Counted from the first letter of the stretch, positions 33,834-43,440 are shown. The stretch is 54,828 nt of DNA from Clostridia bacterium (GCA_017938425.1 JAGBBQ010000042.1:1-54828), one strand, 5' to 3'. Notes: generated by a model from the letters alone, not told the origin. Program-made: numbers and translations.

Positions 33834-36749
33834 ATGAAAAAACTGAACAAATTCTTAATCATGACCGTGCTGGTTGCAATGCTCGTAGGTCTGGGAGCGA
33901 TCGCTTCCTCCGCGGCGGCAACGGCGGCGCCCGCGAGAGTCATCTACGAGAATGACGGATCGGGGACTGTCGCAGCCTCCAGCGGCTCGCAGAGATGCAC
34001 CGCCTCCACCGTAACGAAGTCGGGTAACAATTATTTCTCGATCGAGTTTATTGACACCGGTGCGAACGCGAACTTCGGTTCCGGCAACAAGGGCTTCATC
34101 GGTCAGGGTGACTACGTCATCACCGAGTATGACTTTATGGCTGAGGACTGGACGAAGGTGAAGAACATCCTCATCGGCTGGAACTCCCGTAACAGCGGTG
34201 GCGGCGCTCTGAACGATATGCACTTTTCCTATTCGAACGAGAACGGTGCGCCCAAGATCACGGCTGGCCCGCTGACGGGCAGCATCACGCTTGATCCCGC
34301 GCCCGGCGTATGGCATCACTTCACTCTCGTCGTTAAGATCGGCGGTGAGCATAAGCAGGTGAAGAACGACGGTCTGACGGCTGTACAGGGCCAGGATGCG
34401 GTCGAGGCATACGCTTATATTGACGGTCAGCTCTTTGCAACGAACCTCATCGGTGACGGTAAGGAGTTCTGGTCCAAGGATACTACCTACTATCAGTCTT
34501 TGCGTCTTACCGCTTCGGGCGGCGGACAGCAGATCTGCATTGATAACGTCCGCGTTGTTCAGTATAACGAGACGCGCGAGCTGCGTGAGTTCTTTAAGTA
34601 CAGAGAGAAGAATGGCGGCCAGTTCCCCGACCTCAATGCAGTGGATTATCCCTTCCTTGCATACGATGCGGAGTACGATTACCCCATCGGCACGCCGGTT
34701 TGTAAGGTGGTTGAGCTGAGCGGTAACGAGACTCTCTTTGATCGCTTTGACAAGGCCTGCAAGTATGCGGCGGCACGCTCCGGCGCGAAGGTGGTCCTTC
34801 TTACCGATATCGCGAGCGCAACGGTCAGCTACCCCGTTAAGATCGACCGTGCGGGCTTTAACCTGAATTACACGATGAGCCCCGCTCTCCGTGCGGAGGA
34901 GCAGGAGCGCGTCAATCCCATTACGGGTGAGACCTCGAATGAGATCTCCTTCATTAAGAAGACTAAGTACGCCTTCTATAAGTGGGCTGTGGATCACACC
35001 GGCGAGGCGTTCGATTCCCGTGGCTATGCGCCTCTTGCGGTAGGCACCCCCATTGTATATGACGGCTCCGAATTCAAGGCCGAGTATTACCGTGACGGTG
35101 TTCTTTATACCTTTAACGGTACCTGGACGCTGGACGGTGCGCCTCTTGCCGAGGTTCCCGCTTATGCGGCAAACTCCTTCTACACGCTCTATCCCGTGAT
35201 CACCGCGGCGGACGTGTATGCGATCTTCGAGGATGCCGAGGGTGAGACCAAGTATGCGCTCAGCGCGGCGGACGTTGCTACGCTTGCCGCTGCCGCAACG
35301 CAGGATACCGTGGTCACCTTCATTAAGGACGTTGCTTTGGATGCACCCCTGGTGGTCAACAACAGAGTGGTGCTTGATCTTGCAGGTAAGGCGCTCAAGG
35401 TCAGCGGCTCGAATGCGTTCCGTCTTGCCGAGGGTGCGCGCGGTACCGTGATCACCTCCTCCGTGGAGGGTGCTGCCGTAACGGCAGACGGTGCGGTGCT
35501 TGACGTTGCCTGCGGCTTCACCTATGACGGCGCGAATATCAAGGCAAGCGCGGCGGCTCTTATCAATGTCGACGCAGCAGTCAGCGGTGTCGTGATCGAT
35601 GGCGGCGTATTCGCTCTCTCCGGCGATTGCGTTCTGCTGATCGGTGCCGAGGCAAGCCTTGATGCGGATATCCATGCAACGGTCATTGCGGATGCTTATC
35701 TTGCAGATCCCGCTCTTACTTATAATGTAACTCTTGGCGGCGCGTTTGCAGGCGTCCTGATCCTTGATTCCGAGGTATCCACCGTGGTTCTCTCCGAGGG
35801 CCTTGCGCTGGACTACTTCAGCTCCTTTGTTGATGATGCGCTTCCCCTGGGTGTAACGTTGGCAGACGAGGCGCTTGTCATTGCTGCGAAGAAGACCGTG
35901 CTTGACGGTGCGGTTGCCGCGTATGCGGTTATGGATAAGGCAGACGCGGTGCTCCTGAATTGGGAAGAGGGCGTGGCTGAATACGTAGCACCCGGCGAGA
36001 CCGTATACTACGGCTACTCCGATTACTACGATGCAAAGCTCTTCTACAGGCACTCCACCAACGGTACCTACGCATTCTCCGGTGAGGGCGTGGCCGCGAA
36101 CGGCAACGTGCTTGGCGATTGGGCCGGTCTTGAGATCGCTGTAGATCCCTTCTATGATTCCATGAGCTTCTATATCGTGGCTGTAACGCCCGACTATACC
36201 TTCGTTCCTTACACCGAGCCCGCAAGCCTGACCGCTTTGATGATGTCCGGCGAGTATGAGGACGGTACGCTCTTCGCGATCGGTAAGAAGAACGCGATCA
36301 GCATTGAGAACCTTACGCTCACGAACGAGTATTACCTGGATCTGAACGGTTATGCGATCCAGGTGCTGGGTCTCAACGAGATCAACGGCGGCAGCCTTGC
36401 GATCATCTCTTCCGTTGAGGGCGCGAGCATCTACTCCGGTGCCGTGCAGGCATTCTCTCTCAAGAATGCGGCTCTTGTGATCGATGGCGAGAACATTGCT
36501 TACTACGGCAAGACCCTGGCGCTCGTAGATCCCGATTCCGCTCTGCTGGTTCTCGGCGGCGTATACGTTGTCACCGAGGGTGACTTCTACAAGGCAGAGG
36601 CAGGCGCGATCGTTATGGTCGATGGCATTGCTGCGAACGCGGAGCTCTTTGAGGCTGAGGAAGGCTATGCCTGGAAGGCAGTCTCCGAGACCGTTGTGAT
36701 CGGCGGTATCACCTGCGATATCGTAGCGGTATACGAAATGGTTGAATAA
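33834..36749 (+). CDS. Large secreted protein with a LamG-like domain
   Basis: A 971-residue exported protein. Residues 1-29 are a Sec signal peptide (hydrophobic FLIMTVLVAMLVGLG, cleavage likely after SSAAA). Residues about 34-245 look like a concanavalin/LamG jelly roll, often used to bind glycans (YVITEYDFMAEDW, GVWHHFTLVVK, ICIDNVRVVQYN). The rest is a set of beta-rich repeats: two regions near 513 and 835 share the pattern LDLxGxAxxV followed by SSVEGA, suggesting an internal duplication and a beta-helix-like shape. No LPXTG, SLH or choline-binding anchor is visible, so it may be released or held non-covalently. GXT/T-rich codon use suggests high expression. Function unknown. Confidence 0.8.
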   Translation: MKKLNKFLIMTVLVAMLVGLGAIASSAAATAAPARVIYENDGSGTVAASSGSQRCTASTVTKSGNNYFSIEFIDTGANANFGSGNKGFIGQGDYVITEYDFMAEDWTKVKNILIGWNSRNSGGGALNDMHFSYSNENGAPKITAGPLTGSITLDPAPGVWHHFTLVVKIGGEHKQVKNDGLTAVQGQDAVEAYAYIDGQLFATNLIGDGKEFWSKDTTYYQSLRLTASGGGQQICIDNVRVVQYNETRELREFFKYREKNGGQFPDLNAVDYPFLAYDAEYDYPIGTPVCKVVELSGNETLFDRFDKACKYAAARSGAKVVLLTDIASATVSYPVKIDRAGFNLNYTMSPALRAEEQERVNPITGETSNEISFIKKTKYAFYKWAVDHTGEAFDSRGYAPLAVGTPIVYDGSEFKAEYYRDGVLYTFNGTWTLDGAPLAEVPAYAANSFYTLYPVITAADVYAIFEDAEGETKYALSAADVATLAAAATQDTVVTFIKDVALDAPLVVNNRVVLDLAGKALKVSGSNAFRLAEGARGTVITSSVEGAAVTADGAVLDVACGFTYDGANIKASAAALINVDAAVSGVVIDGGVFALSGDCVLLIGAEASLDADIHATVIADAYLADPALTYNVTLGGAFAGVLILDSEVSTVVLSEGLALDYFSSFVDDALPLGVTLADEALVIAAKKTVLDGAVAAYAVMDKADAVLLNWEEGVAEYVAPGETVYYGYSDYYDAKLFYRHSTNGTYAFSGEGVAANGNVLGDWAGLEIAVDPFYDSMSFYIVAVTPDYTFVPYTEPASLTALMMSGEYEDGTLFAIGKKNAISIENLTLTNEYYLDLNGYAIQVLGLNEINGGSLAIISSVEGASIYSGAVQAFSLKNAALVIDGENIAYYGKTLALVDPDSALLVLGGVYVVTEGDFYKAEAGAIVMVDGIAANAELFEAEEGYAWKAVSETVVIGGITCDIVAVYEMVE

Positions 36750-36765
36750 AGCAAAGCAATAAACG

Positions 36766-36803
36766 AAATCACCTGTTGCCCATCGGGCAGCAGGTGATTT
36801 TTT
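36766..36803 (+). terminator. Terminator of the secreted protein gene
   Basis: A 16-bp stem with one wobble (36766-36781 with 36785-36800), loop ATC, then a T-rich tail. Confidence 0.9.
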
Positions 36804-36856
36804 CTTTTTCCTTACATATTATATATTAATATATGAGAAAGAGAGGAAAGAGAATC

Positions 36857-37963
36857 TTGAATCAACCAAACGAAGCCCCCATTGCCGTCGTGATCGGTAC
36901 GCGCCCCGAGGGGATCAAGCTTTTGCCGCTGGTGCAGGCAATGCGCGAAGAGGGGCTCTCGCCCTACACGGTCGTGTCGGGGCAGCACGGTATGCTTCTT
37001 ACGGAGGTGTTCGGCGCATTTGGAGAGACGCCGTCACTATGTCTGCCGCCGCTTTGCTTTGTGGAGGATCTCAGCGCGCTGATCTGCCATCTTGTCGCCG
37101 CACTTTCGGATACCTTTCGGCGCGTGCGCCCCTGTCTTGTGATCCTGCAAGGGGATACGGCAACGGCGTATGCCGCGGCACTGTCCGCCTTCTTGCTTCG
37201 CATCCCCATCCTTCACGTGGAGGCGGGGCTGCGCTCGGGCGATCCCTATTCGCCCTTTCCCGAGGAAAGCCTGCGCCGCCAGATCGCCGCGATGGCATTA
37301 TTACATATTGCGCCGACAAGGGAGGCAATGGAGCATCTTTTGTGTGAGGGAATACCGCGTGCGCGCGTATTTCTGCTCGGAAACACGGTTGAGGATGCAC
37401 TTCGGCTGCTCCTGCCGAAGCGGCAGGGGATCTCAAGCACGGTCGTTTTTACTCTCCATCGGCGGGAGCATAGCGAGCGCGTGATGCGTGAGATCTTTGG
37501 CGCCGTGCGTGCCTTTTCCGAGCGTCATCCGGAGCTTAAGATCCTATATCCCGTTCACCCGAGCGCGCGCGTGCGGCGCGTAGCGGAGGATGCCTTTCGC
37601 GGTGTATCCGGCGTGCGCCTCTCCGCACCGATGGGGGTAAGAGAGTTTTACGCGGCACTTTCGGCCGCCCCCTTGGTAATGACCGATTCGGGCGGCGTGC
37701 AGGAGGAGGCGGCCTTGCTCGGCATTCCCACCCTCGTGCTGAGAGAGAATACCGAGCGCGAAAGCGAGCTGCGATCGGGAGATATCTGCCTCGGCGGAAC
37801 GGAGGCGGCGCGCATTCTTTCTCTTGCCGAAAAGCTCCTCGCTACGCCAAGAAAAATAAAAGGGAAGAGCCGCCGGGGCTCCCCCTCTAAGGAAATATGT
37901 AAGGTAATATTGGCATTTAAAGCAGGCGGCTTTGATATGCCACCGCTTTTCCGAGAATCTTAA
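36857..37963 (+). CDS. wecB: UDP-N-acetylglucosamine 2-epimerase
   Basis: A 368-residue non-hydrolysing epimerase that makes UDP-ManNAc from UDP-GlcNAc for wall teichoic acid linkage or capsule. Motifs are GTRPEGIKLLPLV (usually GTRPEAIK), QGDTATAYAAALSAF, HVEAGLRSGDPYSPFPEE, TLHRREH, HPSARVRR and DSGGVQEEA. I prefer the TTG start at 36857, which has AGAGG ten bases upstream, over the unsupported ATG at 36833. The last 47 bases overlap convergently with the S24 repressor gene, and the C-terminal 30 residues are basic and look poorly conserved. Together with the dehydratase at 31677 it suggests a surface polysaccharide locus. Confidence 0.9.
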   Translation: MNQPNEAPIAVVIGTRPEGIKLLPLVQAMREEGLSPYTVVSGQHGMLLTEVFGAFGETPSLCLPPLCFVEDLSALICHLVAALSDTFRRVRPCLVILQGDTATAYAAALSAFLLRIPILHVEAGLRSGDPYSPFPEESLRRQIAAMALLHIAPTREAMEHLLCEGIPRARVFLLGNTVEDALRLLLPKRQGISSTVVFTLHRREHSERVMREIFGAVRAFSERHPELKILYPVHPSARVRRVAEDAFRGVSGVRLSAPMGVREFYAALSAAPLVMTDSGGVQEEAALLGIPTLVLRENTERESELRSGDICLGGTEAARILSLAEKLLATPRKIKGKSRRGSPSKEICKVILAFKAGGFDMPPLFRES

Positions 37964-38528
37964 CCGAGTTCAGCTCCTCACCGATAAAGACGAGCGGCTC
38001 ATATTTCGGGTTCTCGGGCGAGAGGATCAGCTTGTTCTTTTCGGGGTAGAAGTAAACGCGCTTCAGCGTCGCCTCATCGCCGATCGCGACGGCGGCGATC
38101 TCTCCGTTTTCCACGGTGTCCTGCGCGCGTATAAAGACGATGTCTCCGTCAAAGATCCGTGCGCCGATCATGGAATCACCGCAGGCCGCAAGGCAGAAGT
38201 CCGCATCGATATCCGCATAGGGGGTGCAGAAGCTACCGTATTCGCTGACGGCGAAGATCGGCGCGCCGCAGGCAATGCGGCCGAGCAGCGGGAGCCGCTT
38301 GGTCGGGATCTGGGGGCGTTCTTCGCCGGCGCCCTGCCAGCCCATCAGCGCGGCGGGCGTAGTGCGCAGCGCCTCTGCGAGAGCCTCCACCTTCTCGGGC
38401 GGAATGTTGGAGATCTGCCCGTTTTCATATCTGTGAATGGTCTGCTTGCTCGTGCCAATGCGCGCGGCAAGCTCCTCCAAGGTGAGGCCGAGCGCCTTGC
38501 GCCTTTCTCTGAGCTTACTTGAGATCAT
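37917..38528 (-). CDS. XRE/S24-family self-cleaving repressor (LexA/CI-like)
   Basis: A 203-residue repressor. Residues 4-63 form an XRE helix-turn-helix (LGLTLEELAARIGTSKQTIHRYENG); residues about 80-200 form an S24/LexA-type peptidase. The cleavage site is probably Cys-Gly in GRIACGAP, the serine nucleophile is in CGDSM, and the lysine is in ATLKRVYF. Such proteins cleave themselves with RecA during DNA damage and release their operators. XRE rather than winged-helix DNA binding makes it a CI/ImmR-like regulator, not housekeeping LexA. Its promoter holds a copy of the palindrome AAGTCACTT found also at the divergent promoter, so autoregulation is likely. Confidence 0.9.
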   Translation of the reverse strand: MISSKLRERRKALGLTLEELAARIGTSKQTIHRYENGQISNIPPEKVEALAEALRTTPAALMGWQGAGEERPQIPTKRLPLLGRIACGAPIFAVSEYGSFCTPYADIDADFCLAACGDSMIGARIFDGDIVFIRAQDTVENGEIAAVAIGDEATLKRVYFYPEKNKLILSPENPKYEPLVFIGEELNSVKILGKAVAYQSRLL

Positions 38529-38583
38529 CGTATCACTCCTTTTTTCGCAGCGTATTTCGCCGCAATTCTTCCTTTTATACTAT

Positions 38584-38612
38584 ATTATAACCTAAAGTCA
38601 CTTAATATGCAA
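38584..38612 (-). promoter_or_regulatory. Promoter and operator of the S24 repressor
   Basis: On minus, TTGCAT (38607-38612), a 17-bp spacer and TATAAT (38584-38589). The 9-bp palindrome AAGTCACTT (38595-38603) lies in the middle of the spacer, where a bound repressor would block RNA polymerase. Confidence 0.8.
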
Positions 38613-38647
38613 TAGGGATAAAGAAAAAAATATTTTTTTCCCAAAAA

Positions 38648-38681
38648 TCACTTGACAAGTGACTTCTTCTTGTGGTATCAT
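38648..38681 (+). promoter_or_regulatory. Divergent promoter covered by a palindromic operator
   Basis: TTGACA (38652-38657), an 18-bp spacer and TATCAT (38676-38681). The -35 lies inside a perfect 15-bp palindrome TCACTTGACAAGTGA (38648-38662), overlapped by a second palindrome AAGTGACTT (38657-38665). A further GTGAC half-site lies at 38727-38731, next to the RBS. Confidence 0.85.
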
Positions 38682-38747
38682 AGTCACGCAACAGGTTACC
38701 GTTATAGATAAAAATTCCACAAATAAGTGACGAAAGGAGATGCTTTC

Positions 38748-39041
38748 TTGCCTACGGAATGGGCGAATTACGAGGATAACGGATATTTTTGCTCTTTGGA
38801 GCCCTTGGAGAAGGAGATCCAAAGCTTTTTGCATTGCAGCCGTACGGCCAACCTGCGGCTCAACGTCAGGGAGCTGATCGCTCCGATGCTTTTCTGTAAG
38901 GAGGCGCCGATCACGGAGCGCGCGCTTGCACGGATGGAGTCGGAGGTGGCTTTGGCGGAGAGCGAGCTTGCGATTCTTGCCGAAAAGCTTTTGCTTCTGC
39001 GAACGGAGCTTTCTATGCATACGCGAGGGGGTGTTGCGTAA
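38748..39041 (+). CDS. Small unknown protein under the S24 switch
   Basis: I do not recognise this 97-residue protein. Translation probably starts at TTG 38748, since AAAGGAG ends eight bases upstream; an in-frame GTG at 38727 lies within the operator half-site. The N-terminal half is mixed (MPTEWANYEDNGYFCSLEPL), with two Cys residues; the C-terminal half is a clear amphipathic coiled coil (about 55-90). There is no signal or membrane segment. It is the first gene from the operator-covered promoter, so it should be expressed on DNA damage if the repressor is cleaved. Its stop overlaps the next start (TAATG). Confidence 0.7.
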   Translation: MPTEWANYEDNGYFCSLEPLEKEIQSFLHCSRTANLRLNVRELIAPMLFCKEAPITERALARMESEVALAESELAILAEKLLLLRTELSMHTRGGVA

Positions 39042-39412
39042 TGGAGGAGAAGGAAAGAGAAGCGGTCGGCCGTCTGCCCGAGAGTGCGGATGCGCTGGCA
39101 TCGGCGCTTTGCGCGGATTATTTCCGCAGGGAGCGAGCGATCAGAGCGGGGGATACGCCCCTGCGCGTGCGAATGGAATATGAATACCTCAACCACAGGA
39201 TCTTCACGGCGGCGCGTGAGCTTTGCGAGGGGGAGGAGGACGCGCTTGGCTATATCGAGGAGATCGGGGCGAAGCGCGGCTATGCCAAGAGCCGCTTCAC
39301 GGTCAGCGAAAAGACCTATAAGGTCAAGAAGCGGGCGGTGAAGCTGAACATTCTGCGTCGGCTCTATCTTCTGGATGCAGAGCGGACGGCAGCCGGTGAG
39401 GAGCCGAATTAA
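39041..39412 (+). CDS. Small unknown basic protein, second gene of the S24-controlled pair
   Basis: I do not recognise this 123-residue protein with confidence. It is helical and charged throughout. The last 45 residues (KSRFTVSEKTYKVKKRAVKL and following) loosely recall the helix-turn-helix end of phage ArpU-like transcription activators, but this is a weak impression. It is translationally coupled to the preceding gene by a TAATG overlap. No T-run terminator is seen between it and spoIIAA, only 104 bases with a separate promoter. Its role is probably tied to the repressor next door. Confidence 0.7.
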   Translation: MEEKEREAVGRLPESADALASALCADYFRRERAIRAGDTPLRVRMEYEYLNHRIFTAARELCEGEEDALGYIEEIGAKRGYAKSRFTVSEKTYKVKKRAVKLNILRRLYLLDAERTAAGEEPN

Positions 39413-39432
39413 ATATTTCTCGGCGCCGCCTT

Positions 39433-39465
39433 TTGACATTTTTTTCATTTTCCCTTTGCTATAAT
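39433..39465 (+). promoter_or_regulatory. spoIIA promoter with 21-bp spacer
   Basis: TTGACA (39433-39438) and TATAAT (39460-39465) are perfect, but 21 bp apart instead of 17. TGTCAAA on the opposite strand (39432-39438) matches six of seven positions of the Spo0A box. Long-spaced consensus promoters with 0A boxes are known for Spo0A-activated genes such as spoIIG. Confidence 0.65.
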
Positions 39466-39516
39466 GGATGCAAGGGTAAGCCGCTTGCGGCAAAAAAATG
39501 AAGGAAAACACAAGCT

Positions 39517-39837
39517 ATGAATGAAAATCTCTCTTTGTCTTATGAGGCGGACGTTTTGCGCGTTTCGCTTCTTTGCGAGGTGGACCATCACAAGGCAAGA
39601 CAGCTGCGTGAGGCGATAGACCGTGCGGCCTTTGCCTACCGACCGCGCGTTTTGCAGCTGGATTTCACCGCAGTACGCTTTATGGATAGCTCGGGCGTTG
39701 CCTTGATCCTCGGCCGATCGGCGCTGGGGGAGGACCTCGGCTTTTGCGTGGTTCTTTCGGGGCTTGCGCCAACGGCGCGCAGGCTTCTGAGGCTCTCGGG
39801 GATCGAGGGGCGACGGAACGTCACCGTGCGTCCGTGA
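39517..39837 (+). CDS. spoIIAA: Anti-sigma F factor antagonist
   Basis: A 106-residue STAS-domain protein. In its dephosphorylated form it pulls SpoIIAB off sigma F in the forespore. The phosphorylated Ser lies in FMDSSGVALILGR (about residue 58), the classic DSSG motif. The sequence around it (LQLDFTAVRFMDSSG) is diagnostic, and the gene order spoIIAA-spoIIAB-sigF confirms it. Length is about ten residues shorter than Bacillus SpoIIAA at the C-terminus. Its promoter is the long-spacer element just upstream. Confidence 0.95.
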   Translation: MNENLSLSYEADVLRVSLLCEVDHHKARQLREAIDRAAFAYRPRVLQLDFTAVRFMDSSGVALILGRSALGEDLGFCVVLSGLAPTARRLLRLSGIEGRRNVTVRP

Positions 39838-39859
39838 TGCGGAAAAAGAGGAGGAGAGA

Positions 39860-40294
39860 ATGAAAAGGATAGAAAATGAGATGAAGCTGCGTCTCGTCGC
39901 CAAGAGCGAGAATGAGAGCGTGGCAAGAAGCGCCGTCAGCGCGTTCGTTGCGGTGCTGAACCCTACGGTGGAGGAGCTGGGGGATATCCGCCTCGCGGTG
40001 AGCGAGGCGGTCACGAATGCGATCGTCCATGCCTACGGCGGCAGCGGCGAGGGGCTCGTTTACATATCGGTTCGCCTGTACGCAGACCGCGAGATCTCTG
40101 TGGAGATCTCGGACAAGGGGTGCGGTATCGAGGACGTGGAGAGGGCAAGGGAGCCTTTTTTCACGACCGGAGACGGCGAAGAACGATGCGGTATGGGCTT
40201 CCTCGTGATGCAGAGCTTTATGGATTCGCTTTCCGTGCGCTCTAAGGTCGGGCGCGGCACGGCTGTGCTTATGAGGAAAAAACTAACCCCGTAG
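39860..40294 (+). CDS. spoIIAB: Anti-sigma F factor, serine kinase
   Basis: A 144-residue GHKL-fold kinase that holds sigma F inactive and phosphorylates SpoIIAA. The N-box is LAVSEAVTNAIVHAYGG, the G1 box ISDKGCGIED, and the G2 box GMGFLVMQSFMD, all as expected. AGGAGGAGA precedes ATG 39860. It is 22 bases after spoIIAA. Confidence 0.96.
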   Translation: MKRIENEMKLRLVAKSENESVARSAVSAFVAVLNPTVEELGDIRLAVSEAVTNAIVHAYGGSGEGLVYISVRLYADREISVEISDKGCGIEDVERAREPFFTTGDGEERCGMGFLVMQSFMDSLSVRSKVGRGTAVLMRKKLTP

Positions 40295-40307
40295 CCGTGG
40301 TAGTTTT

Positions 40308-41045
40308 ATGAGCGAAGTATTTGAAAAAAAGGAGAGCGCGTACGATAAAAACCTCGCGCTTCTGAAGGCCTACCGTGAGGGAGACAGAGAGGCAGGCGAG
40401 CGCCTCGTGCTTCTGAACCGCCCCCTGCTCTATCGCATCGTCGGCCGCTTCTCGGCAAGATACAGCGATACGGAGGAGCTGGTGGAGGTTGGCAGCATCG
40501 GGCTCGTCAAGGCGATCAATACCTTTGATTTTTCAAGGGAGTGCGCCTTCTCGACCTACGCCGTTCCTCTGATCATGGGTGAGATCCGCCGCTTTCTGAG
40601 AGACGATGGTCCGATCAAGGTATCCAGGGAGGAGAAGCGCCTATGCGCGATCCTGAACGCCAAAAGGGAAGCGATCCTTGCCGAGGGAAGGCAGCCGCGC
40701 ATCGAGGAGCTTGCCGCCGCCGTCGGCGTTCCGGTAGAGGACGCCGTATGCGCTCTGTCCTCGGGCGGTGCGGTGCGCTCGCTCTCCGAGCCGATCGGAG
40801 GCGAGGAGGAGCTGTCTCTCGAGAGCACGGTCTATGACGAGGAGGCGGAGGGGCGCTTTTTCGATAAGCTCTCGCTGCATATGGCGATCCAGTCGCTCGG
40901 CGAGAGTGAGCGGCGGCTGATCCTTCTGCGTTATTTCAGAGATTATTCCCAGCAGCGCACCGCCGAGATCCTCGGCATCACGCAGGTGAAGGTCTCGCGC
41001 GAGGAAAAAAAGATCCTTGACCGCCTGCGCGCCGCTCTTGTGTAG
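40308..41045 (+). CDS. sigF: Forespore RNA polymerase sigma-F factor
   Basis: A 245-residue sporulation sigma factor. Region 2 is present (LLNRPLLYRIVGRFSARYSDTEELVEVGSIGLVKAINTF, then STYAVPLIMGEIRRFLRDDG), region 3 around 115-150, and region 4 with the helix-turn-helix QRTAEILGITQVKVSREEKKIL. SIGLVKAINTF and the place after spoIIAB identify it as sigma F rather than G. The ribosome binding site before ATG 40308 is weak, with 13 bases to the spoIIAB stop, so translational coupling is likely. Confidence 0.95.
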   Translation: MSEVFEKKESAYDKNLALLKAYREGDREAGERLVLLNRPLLYRIVGRFSARYSDTEELVEVGSIGLVKAINTFDFSRECAFSTYAVPLIMGEIRRFLRDDGPIKVSREEKRLCAILNAKREAILAEGRQPRIEELAAAVGVPVEDAVCALSSGGAVRSLSEPIGGEEELSLESTVYDEEAEGRFFDKLSLHMAIQSLGESERRLILLRYFRDYSQQRTAEILGITQVKVSREEKKILDRLRAALV

Positions 41046-41096
41046 GATCTATCCTTTATACAAATGTTAACAATATGTGAAAGTATCGGAAAACTA

Positions 41097-41125
41097 TTGA
41101 TTTTTCTTCTGTGTTAGTATAAAAT
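41097..41125 (+). promoter_or_regulatory. groESL promoter
   Basis: TTGATT (41097-41102), 17 bp, TAAAAT (41120-41125). The CIRCE operator begins 15 bases downstream. Confidence 0.8.
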
Positions 41126-41139
41126 ATAGAATGTACAGT

Positions 41140-41166
41140 TTAGCACTCAAAAGAGGAGAGTGCTAA
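41140..41166 (+). promoter_or_regulatory. CIRCE element (HrcA operator)
   Basis: TTAGCACTC, nine bases, GAGTGCTAA: a perfect match to the consensus inverted repeat. It lies between promoter and groES RBS, so HrcA should repress the operon until heat shock. Confidence 0.98.
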
Positions 41167-41191
41167 ATGCAAAAACTTGGAGGTAAGTATT

Positions 41192-41479
41192 ATGAAGATC
41201 AAGCCTTTATTCGACAAGGTTGTTGTGAAGCGTGTTGAAGCGCAGGAAACCACGAAGGCAGGCATCCTTCTGCCCGGCTCGGCGCAGGAGAAGCCCCAGA
41301 TGTCTGAGGTCGTTGCCGTAGGTCCCGGCGGACTTGTGGACGGCAAGGAAGTGGTTATGACGCTTTCCGTCGGCGACCGTGTGATCGTCGGCAAATACAG
41401 CGGCACGGAGGTCAAGCTGGACGGCACCGAGTATATGGTCGTCAGCCAGTCGGATATCCTCGCCGTCATCGAAGATTAA
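41192..41479 (+). CDS. groES: Co-chaperonin GroES
   Basis: A 95-residue lid of the GroEL chamber. KIKPLFDKVVVKRVEAQETTKAGILLPGSAQEKP includes the mobile loop; then VGDRVIVGKYSGTEVKLDGTEYMVVSQSDILA follows. I chose ATG 41192 after GGAGGT. Control is by the CIRCE element just upstream. It is followed after 18 bases by groEL. Confidence 0.98.
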   Translation: MKIKPLFDKVVVKRVEAQETTKAGILLPGSAQEKPQMSEVVAVGPGGLVDGKEVVMTLSVGDRVIVGKYSGTEVKLDGTEYMVVSQSDILAVIED

Positions 41480-41485
41480 GTTTAG

Positions 41486-43129
<1,644 letters not shown>

Positions 43130-43234
43130 TGACTTAGGTATTTTGGTATAAATTCCCGTTTTCCCCCTCTCGACGTAGGTAACTACGCCTTCGGGTGGAA
43201 GAACGAAAATTTCTATCCAAAATCCCGTCGTCAT
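43130..43234 (+). repeat. groEL 3'-UTR hairpin repeat, unit 1
   Basis: The first of three tandem units (105 bp). Its ends ATTTTGG and CCAAAAT, then AAATTCC.CGTT and AACG.AAAATTT, pair to form one long imperfect stem. At the tip, CGTAG and CTACG close a GTAA tetraloop, followed by CTTCGGG. It starts at the groEL stop. Confidence 0.85.
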
Positions 43235-43337
43235 TGGCTTGGGTGTTTTGGTATAAATTCCGTTTTCCCCTCTCGACGCAGGTAACTATGCCTTCGGGCG
43301 GAAGAACGAAAATTTCTATCCAAAATCCCGTCGTCAT
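43235..43337 (+). repeat. groEL 3'-UTR hairpin repeat, unit 2
   Basis: 103 bp, about 90% identical to units 1 and 3. The outer stem is conserved. The tip stem has changed to CGCAG/CTATG with the same GTAA loop, leaving one mismatch and one wobble. Confidence 0.85.
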
Positions 43338-43440
43338 TGGCTTGGGTATTTTGGTATAAATTCCGTTTTCCCCTCTCGACGTAGGTAACTGCGCCTTCGG
43401 GTGGAAGAACGAAAATTTTGATCCAAAATCCCGTCATCAT
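43338..43440 (+). repeat. groEL 3'-UTR hairpin repeat, unit 3
   Basis: 103 bp. The tip stem is CGTAG/CTGCG, in which an A-U pair is replaced by a G-U wobble, so pairing is kept. A partial fourth start (TGACTT, 43441-43446) follows. Confidence 0.85.

Noticed and set aside
33855-36053. A 732-codon minus-strand frame opposite the secreted protein
   Set aside because: The plus-strand product has a signal peptide, promoter, RBS and terminator; the minus frame is a complement artefact.
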